From the NCBI GenBank assembly GCA_002433465.1, contig DJIE01000007.1, forward strand, positions 7,993 through 17,233: a stretch of DNA of 9,241 nucleotides. Reading direction: 5' to 3'. This document shows, piece after piece, positions 5,960 to 9,241 of the stretch; position 1 is the stretch's first letter, and each line of letters begins with the position of its first letter. The stretch is from Salinisphaera sp. UBA6602. Lineage in GTDB: Bacteria; Pseudomonadota; Gammaproteobacteria; Nevskiales; Salinisphaeraceae. The notes beneath the pieces were generated by a model. That model did not search any database and was not told where the DNA came from. It worked only from the letters and a program-made list of their open reading frames with translations. The position numbers were made by a program, and so were the translations under genes.

Positions 5960-6628
5960 TCAGAACCGATAATCGAGGCCCAGCATCACCACCGGGTACA
6001 GCGGCAGCTTGTCCAGATCGTCCTCGATACCGTCCTTTTCCTGCTCCACCGCATCGCGTGCGACCGGGTTGACCGTGGATGCGCCGCTGAGCTTGACGTT
6101 CACATCCGGATCGCCCAGATAGAACACGCCGATATCGGCGCTAAAGCCCAGCCCGCCCTCGGCACCCGGCGACTTGCCCCAGCCGAAGCCGATATAGGGC
6201 GACACCGAATCGTAGCGTGCGGTCGCGTCGAGGCGGTCGCCCTGCACGAGAACGCCTTCGTTATCACCCAGATCGCAGACCGTCTGTTCGCAGACCGCGC
6301 TGCCATCGATCTTGTCGTCGTTGAGCATCACACCACCGGTCAGGCGAAACACGCCGCCGAAGGGGTGGTAGTCCAGCAACAAGGCACCGTGCAACAGGTC
6401 GACGTTGCCGCTGTAATCGAGATCGCTGCCGCCTTCGGCCTGGAAATCCACGTCGGTGCTGAAGCCCGCGACCATGGCACGGGTCTGGACGCGCTCGGTC
6501 CATGCATAGGAGACCTGGCCGCCCAAGCCCAGCGTGCCGGCCACGGCGCCCACGCCGAAATCACCCGCCTGCGCACCGCAGGCCATCGCCGCGAGGCCGA
6601 CGGCCCCCAGCCACTGCATTTTTTTCAT
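5960..6628 (-). CDS. Small outer-membrane beta-barrel protein, uncharacterised family
   Basis: The 222-aa product starts with a clear signal peptide (MKKMQWLGAVGLAAMACGAQA, likely cut after residue 21 before GDF) and ends in Tyr-Arg-Phe, the aromatic C-terminal signature read by the BAM complex for outer-membrane insertion. The mature part alternates amphipathic strands and Asp/Gly-rich loops, consistent with a small barrel of about eight strands. Recognisable blocks are LLDYHPFGGVFRLTGGVMLN (84-103), SPYIGFGWGKSP (143-154), LGDPDVNVKLSG (171-182) and YPVVMLGLDYRF (211-222), resembling a family of outer-membrane proteins widespread in proteobacteria but, to my knowledge, without known function. 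Cys113 and Cys118 lie in one predicted loop and could form a disulfide. A good ribosome site GAGGGCG precedes ATG 6628. It lies 57 bp downstream of metC on the same strand and may be co-transcribed, with no functional link evident. Confidence 0.82.
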   Translation of the reverse strand: MKKMQWLGAVGLAAMACGAQAGDFGVGAVAGTLGLGGQVSYAWTERVQTRAMVAGFSTDVDFQAEGGSDLDYSGNVDLLHGALLLDYHPFGGVFRLTGGVMLNDDKIDGSAVCEQTVCDLGDNEGVLVQGDRLDATARYDSVSPYIGFGWGKSPGAEGGLGFSADIGVFYLGDPDVNVKLSGASTVNPVARDAVEQEKDGIEDDLDKLPLYPVVMLGLDYRF

Positions 6629-6685
6629 TGAATCGCCCTCGCAATACGCACTGCCGGCTGCAGCGCGCTCTGTCGGGCATATCGG

Positions 6686-7849
6686 CTAGGCGGCCAACCT
6701 CTTTAAGCCGGCTGCCAGATCGGCGATCAGGTCGTCCACGGCCTCAAGACCGGCATGAATACGCAGCGTGGGGCCTTCGTGGGCCCAGCGCGTGGCCGTG
6801 CGGCTTCGATTCGGGTCCACCGCTAGAATCAGGCTTTCATAGCCGCCCCAGGAAAAGCCCATCCCGAACAGTTCGAGATGATCGAGCATGGCGGCCAGGC
6901 GCTCACGCTCGACCGGCTGCAGGACGATCGAAAACAGGCCGCTCGCGCCGCTGAAATCACGGGCGAACAGCGCATGCTGTGGATGATCGGCACGGGCCGG
7001 ATGGATGACCCGCGCCACCGCGGGCTGATCGGCAAGCCAGTCGGCAAGCGCGATCGCGTTGGCCTGATGGGTAGGTAGACGCTGGCCGAGCGTGCGCAGC
7101 CCGCGCAAACCGAGATAGATATCGTCCGGGCCGGCACAGTAGCCCATACCGGCCGCCGTCTTGCGCACGTTCATGTAGTGCGTTTCGTTGCAGTTGATCA
7201 CGCCGAGCATGGCATCCGCATGACCGACCAGATACTTGGTCGCGGCATGAATCGAAATATCCACGCCGTGGTCGAAGGCGTTGAAATACAGCGGGGTGGC
7301 CCAGGTATTGTCGGCCATCACGGTCACGCCATGGCGACGCGCCACACCGGCCAAAGCCGGGATATCGCTGATTTCAAAGGTCAGCGAGCCCGGCGCCTCC
7401 AGGAACAGCACCCGCGTGGCATCGGTTACGCGGGCTTCAAGGGCCTCAGGGGCAATCGTCGGGTCGAAATACTCGGTGGTCACGCCCAGCTGTTGGAGCA
7501 GGCCGTCGCATAGCTTGCGCGTGGGCCCGTAGACGTTATCCGTTACCAGAAAGTGGGCGCCCTGCCGGGCATGGCTCATCAGCGCCGCGGTGATGGCGGC
7601 CAGCCCCGAGCAGGTGGTGACCGCGCCGTGCGCGCCTTCCATTTCGGCCACCGCCGATTCGAATGCGAACTGCACCGGCGTACCGTTACGCCCGTAGTAG
7701 ACGCCCTCGAACGGGTTGGCGGCCGCCCGTTCGAGCGCATCAAGGGATTCGAACAACACCGTGGATGCGTGATAGACGGGCGGATTGACCATGCCCTGTT
7801 GCCGGGCCGGGTCGCGCCCGGCATGCACGAGTCGGGTAGCGGTTTTCAT
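6686..7849 (-). CDS. metC: Cystathionine beta-lyase
   Basis: PLP enzyme of the Cys/Met metabolism family that splits cystathionine to homocysteine, pyruvate and ammonia in methionine synthesis; cytoplasmic tetramer in the family. The product is 387 aa, usual length. It has VYHASTVLFES near the N-terminus, YYGRNGTP (51-58; the Tyr/Arg contact PLP phosphate of the neighbouring subunit), VTTCSGLAA (77-85), MADNTWATP (178-186; Asp180 pairs with the PLP nitrogen) and HAATKYLVGH with the Schiff-base Lys205. The blocks EAPGSLTFE (151-159), FSWGGYESL and the end LRIHAGLEAVDDLIADL favour beta-lyase (MetC) over cystathionine gamma-synthase or gamma-lyase. The ATG at 7849 has GCAGG immediately upstream and AGGA a little further. 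It is divergent from the phosphodiesterase gene and upstream of the outer-membrane gene. MetC-type enzymes often cleave other C-S bonds, which matters because no ergothioneine C-S lyase is in the window. Confidence 0.94.
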   Translation of the reverse strand: MKTATRLVHAGRDPARQQGMVNPPVYHASTVLFESLDALERAAANPFEGVYYGRNGTPVQFAFESAVAEMEGAHGAVTTCSGLAAITAALMSHARQGAHFLVTDNVYGPTRKLCDGLLQQLGVTTEYFDPTIAPEALEARVTDATRVLFLEAPGSLTFEISDIPALAGVARRHGVTVMADNTWATPLYFNAFDHGVDISIHAATKYLVGHADAMLGVINCNETHYMNVRKTAAGMGYCAGPDDIYLGLRGLRTLGQRLPTHQANAIALADWLADQPAVARVIHPARADHPQHALFARDFSGASGLFSIVLQPVERERLAAMLDHLELFGMGFSWGGYESLILAVDPNRSRTATRWAHEGPTLRIHAGLEAVDDLIADLAAGLKRLAA

Positions 7850-7878
7850 GCCTGCTTCGATCCTTTGTGTTCGCTCGG

Positions 7879-7896
7879 TCGGCCCTGCCAGGCCGA
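7879..7896. promoter_or_regulatory. Inverted repeat upstream of the phosphodiesterase gene, candidate operator
   Basis: TCGGCC-ctgcca-GGCCGA is a perfect 6-bp-arm inverted repeat in the 95-bp divergent region between metC and the phosphodiesterase gene. It covers the position where a -35 box would lie for the -10 at 7905-7910. It could be a regulator site or, as GC-rich sequence, chance. Confidence 0.3.
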
Positions 7897-7904
7897 TGGG
7901 CCTC

Positions 7905-7910
7905 TATACT
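7905..7910 (+). promoter_or_regulatory. Candidate -10 element TATACT for the phosphodiesterase gene
   Basis: TATACT, five of six matches to the sigma70 -10 consensus, in the intergenic region. The expected -35 position (about 7882-7887, gccctg) is poor. Transcription would start near 7917, downstream of the GTG at 7867, which supports the later GTG start at 7945. Confidence 0.4.
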
Positions 7911-7944
7911 TGCGCCCATCGTTCGGCTGGAATCACTGCGTGCC

Positions 7945-8739
7945 GTGAATCGACATCTTGAATCCTTATTGTCCCACACCGCGGAGGCCGTTCTGGCACG
8001 GCTGCCGCATCGCGCCCCGGATCGGCAGGCGCTGGCGAACGCCCGTATCGTGTCGCATCGCGGTGAACGCGACGGACAGCGCGTGCGCGAAAACACCTTC
8101 GCGGCATTCGACCCGGCCATCGCCGCAGGCGTGGCCGGTATCGAGTTCGACGTGCGTTTTACCCGCGACGACGAACCGGTGGTGGTTCACGATGCCGACC
8201 TGAAGCGCGTATTCGGCCTCAACGACGTGGTGGCCGACACGCCCTGGCCCACCCTGCGCCGGCGGGTGCCGGAGCTGCCTCATCTGGACAGTTTTCTGGA
8301 GCGCTACGCCACGCGCGCCCATCTCATGCTCGAGATCAAGACACGGGGTACGGCCAAGGCCGAGCGGCGGCTACTGGATCTGCTGTCGCCGCTGGTTCCA
8401 CAACAGGATTTCCACGTGCTGTCGCTGGATACGCGCCTGTTCGAAGCCGTGGCCGAGCTGCCGGCGCGGTGCCATCTGCCGGTAGCCAAGTTCAACTTCA
8501 ACGACCTCTACGACTGGGCGCTCAACCACGACTGCGCCGGTCTGGCCGGACCCTTTGCCTTGTTACGACCGCATCATATCCGGGGCCTGCATCAACGTCG
8601 TTCGCTGGTTGGCAGCGGCTTCATCTGCAGCCCCGCCATGTGTCGGCGCGAAATCGCGCGCGGCGTGGACTGGATTTTTTCCAACCATGCCGTACGCCTG
8701 CAGAAAAGCCTGGACCGAGCCTGCGCAACCGGACGCTGA
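7945..8739 (+). CDS. Glycerophosphodiester phosphodiesterase, cytoplasmic UgpQ-like
   Basis: Hydrolyses glycerophosphodiesters (deacylated phospholipid headgroups) to glycerol-3-phosphate and an alcohol. With the start at GTG 7945 the product is 264 aa, normal for the family, with no signal peptide or membrane segment, so it should act in the cytoplasm like UgpQ. The TIM-barrel active site is complete: SHRGE with His38, ENTFAAF (50-56), IEFDV with Glu67 and Asp69 for the metal, VVVHDADLKRVF with His82, and later MLEIKTRG. No ATG start exists; GTG 7867 would extend it by 26 residues but lies upstream of the best -10 element. The first about 33 residues, before the conserved core, are less typical. 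It is divergent from metC and ends 18 bases before the convergent glutathionyl-hydroquinone reductase gene. Substrate choice (for example glycerophosphoethanolamine) cannot be told. Confidence 0.9.
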   Translation: MNRHLESLLSHTAEAVLARLPHRAPDRQALANARIVSHRGERDGQRVRENTFAAFDPAIAAGVAGIEFDVRFTRDDEPVVVHDADLKRVFGLNDVVADTPWPTLRRRVPELPHLDSFLERYATRAHLMLEIKTRGTAKAERRLLDLLSPLVPQQDFHVLSLDTRLFEAVAELPARCHLPVAKFNFNDLYDWALNHDCAGLAGPFALLRPHHIRGLHQRRSLVGSGFICSPAMCRREIARGVDWIFSNHAVRLQKSLDRACATGR

Positions 8740-8757
8740 CAGAGTTCGAGCGCCTGC

Positions 8758-9241
8758 CTAGTCCAGCGCGCCGGCCGCGGCCCGCCCGTGCGGCGCATAC
8801 AGATCCAGGGCCGGACCCACCGGCACGATACCGGTCGGGTTGATGGTCGGATGGCTGCGGTAGTAGTGCTGCTTGATATGGTCGAAATTGGTGGTTTCGG
8901 CAATACCGGGCACCTGGTATAGCTCGCGCAGATAGCCCGACAGATGCGGATAGTCGGCAATACGCCGCAGGTTGCACTTGAAGTGGCCGACATAAACCGC
9001 GTCGAAACGCACCAGGGTGACGAACAGCCGCCAGTCGGCTTCGGTGATACGGTTGCCGGCCAGATAACGCTGTTCGGCCAGGCGTGCGTCGAGCCAGTCG
9101 AGCGTGGCGAACAGCTTCTCGAAAGCCTGTTCGTAGGCCTCCTGCGTGGTCGCGAAGCCAGCCTTGTACACGCCGTTGTTCACGTCGTGATAAACGCGTT
9201 CGTTGACGGCATCGATCTCGGCGCGCAGCTCGCTCGGGTAA
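8758..9241 (-). CDS. yqjG: Glutathionyl-hydroquinone reductase (Xi-class GST, YqjG type), N-terminus beyond window
   Basis: Xi-class glutathione transferases reduce glutathionyl-hydroquinones to hydroquinone using glutathione. Only the C-terminal 160 residues are in the window; the frame is open through base 9241, and the N-terminal thioredoxin-like domain with its catalytic Cys is missing, about half of the usual about 320-330 aa. The visible alpha-helical domain is very typical: ERVYHDVNNGVYKAGFATTQ, ITEADWRLFVTLVRFDAVY, HFKCNLRRI, ADYPHLSGYLRELYQVPGI, the HIKQHYYRSHPTINPTGIVP block and a closing PVGPALDL. The GTG at 9183 inside this motif is not the start. It converges on the phosphodiesterase gene with 18 bases between stops. 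It fits a glutathione-rich cell, and thus the supply of gamma-glutamylcysteine, but no functional link to its neighbours is visible. Confidence 0.92.
   Translation of the reverse strand, partial: YPSELRAEIDAVNERVYHDVNNGVYKAGFATTQEAYEQAFEKLFATLDWLDARLAEQRYLAGNRITEADWRLFVTLVRFDAVYVGHFKCNLRRIADYPHLSGYLRELYQVPGIAETTNFDHIKQHYYRSHPTINPTGIVPVGPALDLYAPHGRAAAGALD

Noticed and set aside
5831..6631. Plus-strand open frame of 266 codons across the nadC end and the outer-membrane gene
   Set aside because: It overlaps nadC out of frame and runs antisense to a gene with a signal peptide, ribosome site and C-terminal barrel signature.
1..9241. Mobile element, prophage, CRISPR, toxin-antitoxin or defence genes
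   Set aside because: No transposase, integrase, direct-repeat array, att-like duplication or known defence domain was seen on either strand; all genes are core metabolism or envelope.

Overview
This is a 9.2-kb stretch of ordinary, densely packed, high-GC bacterial chromosome. The gene content points to a gammaproteobacterium with a high-GC genome: ArgD/ArgF, a UgpQ-like phosphodiesterase, MetC, NadC, a YqjG-type glutathionyl-hydroquinone reductase, and a beta-barrel protein ending in Tyr-Arg-Phe. A halophilic or marine lineage such as Salinisphaera is an inference, not something the sequence proves. There is no rRNA, tRNA, CRISPR array, phage gene, transposase or integrase.

Layout. (1) 1-1756, + strand: the 3' part of argD (acetylornithine aminotransferase), then argF (ornithine carbamoyltransferase) two bases after the argD stop, together an arginine operon segment. 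(2) 1783-4760: an ergothioneine locus. egtD (histidine N-methyltransferase) lies on the minus strand and converges on argF. egtC (class II amidohydrolase) and egtB (sulfoxide synthase) form an overlapping pair on the plus strand. egtD and egtC are divergent across 90 bp holding a perfect 7-bp-arm inverted repeat, a plausible shared operator. (3) 4761-4998: a 238-bp non-coding stretch with a -10-like element, several hairpins and a T-tract. It is either the egt terminator, a small RNA, or a structured leader of nadC. (4) 4999-5868: nadC, de novo NAD synthesis. (5) 5960-7849, minus strand: metC (cystathionine beta-lyase) followed by a small outer-membrane beta-barrel protein. (6) 7945-8739, + strand: a cytoplasmic glycerophosphodiester phosphodiesterase divergent from metC. 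(7) 8758-9241, minus strand: the C-terminal half of a glutathionyl-hydroquinone reductase, cut by the window end.

How the genes work together. EgtD makes hercynine from histidine; EgtB joins it oxidatively to a thiol donor; EgtC removes the gamma-glutamyl group if the donor is gamma-glutamylcysteine. EgtA (gamma-glutamylcysteine ligase) and EgtE (C-S lyase) are not in the window. Housekeeping GshA could supply the former, and a PLP lyase elsewhere, conceivably the nearby MetC, the latter. The point most worth checking is that EgtB keeps the iron ligands but its C-terminal substrate-binding stretch appears to differ from the mycobacterial gamma-glutamylcysteine enzyme, although an EgtC gene is fused to it by overlap. 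No clearly new biological system was found; the rest of the window is conventional metabolism.
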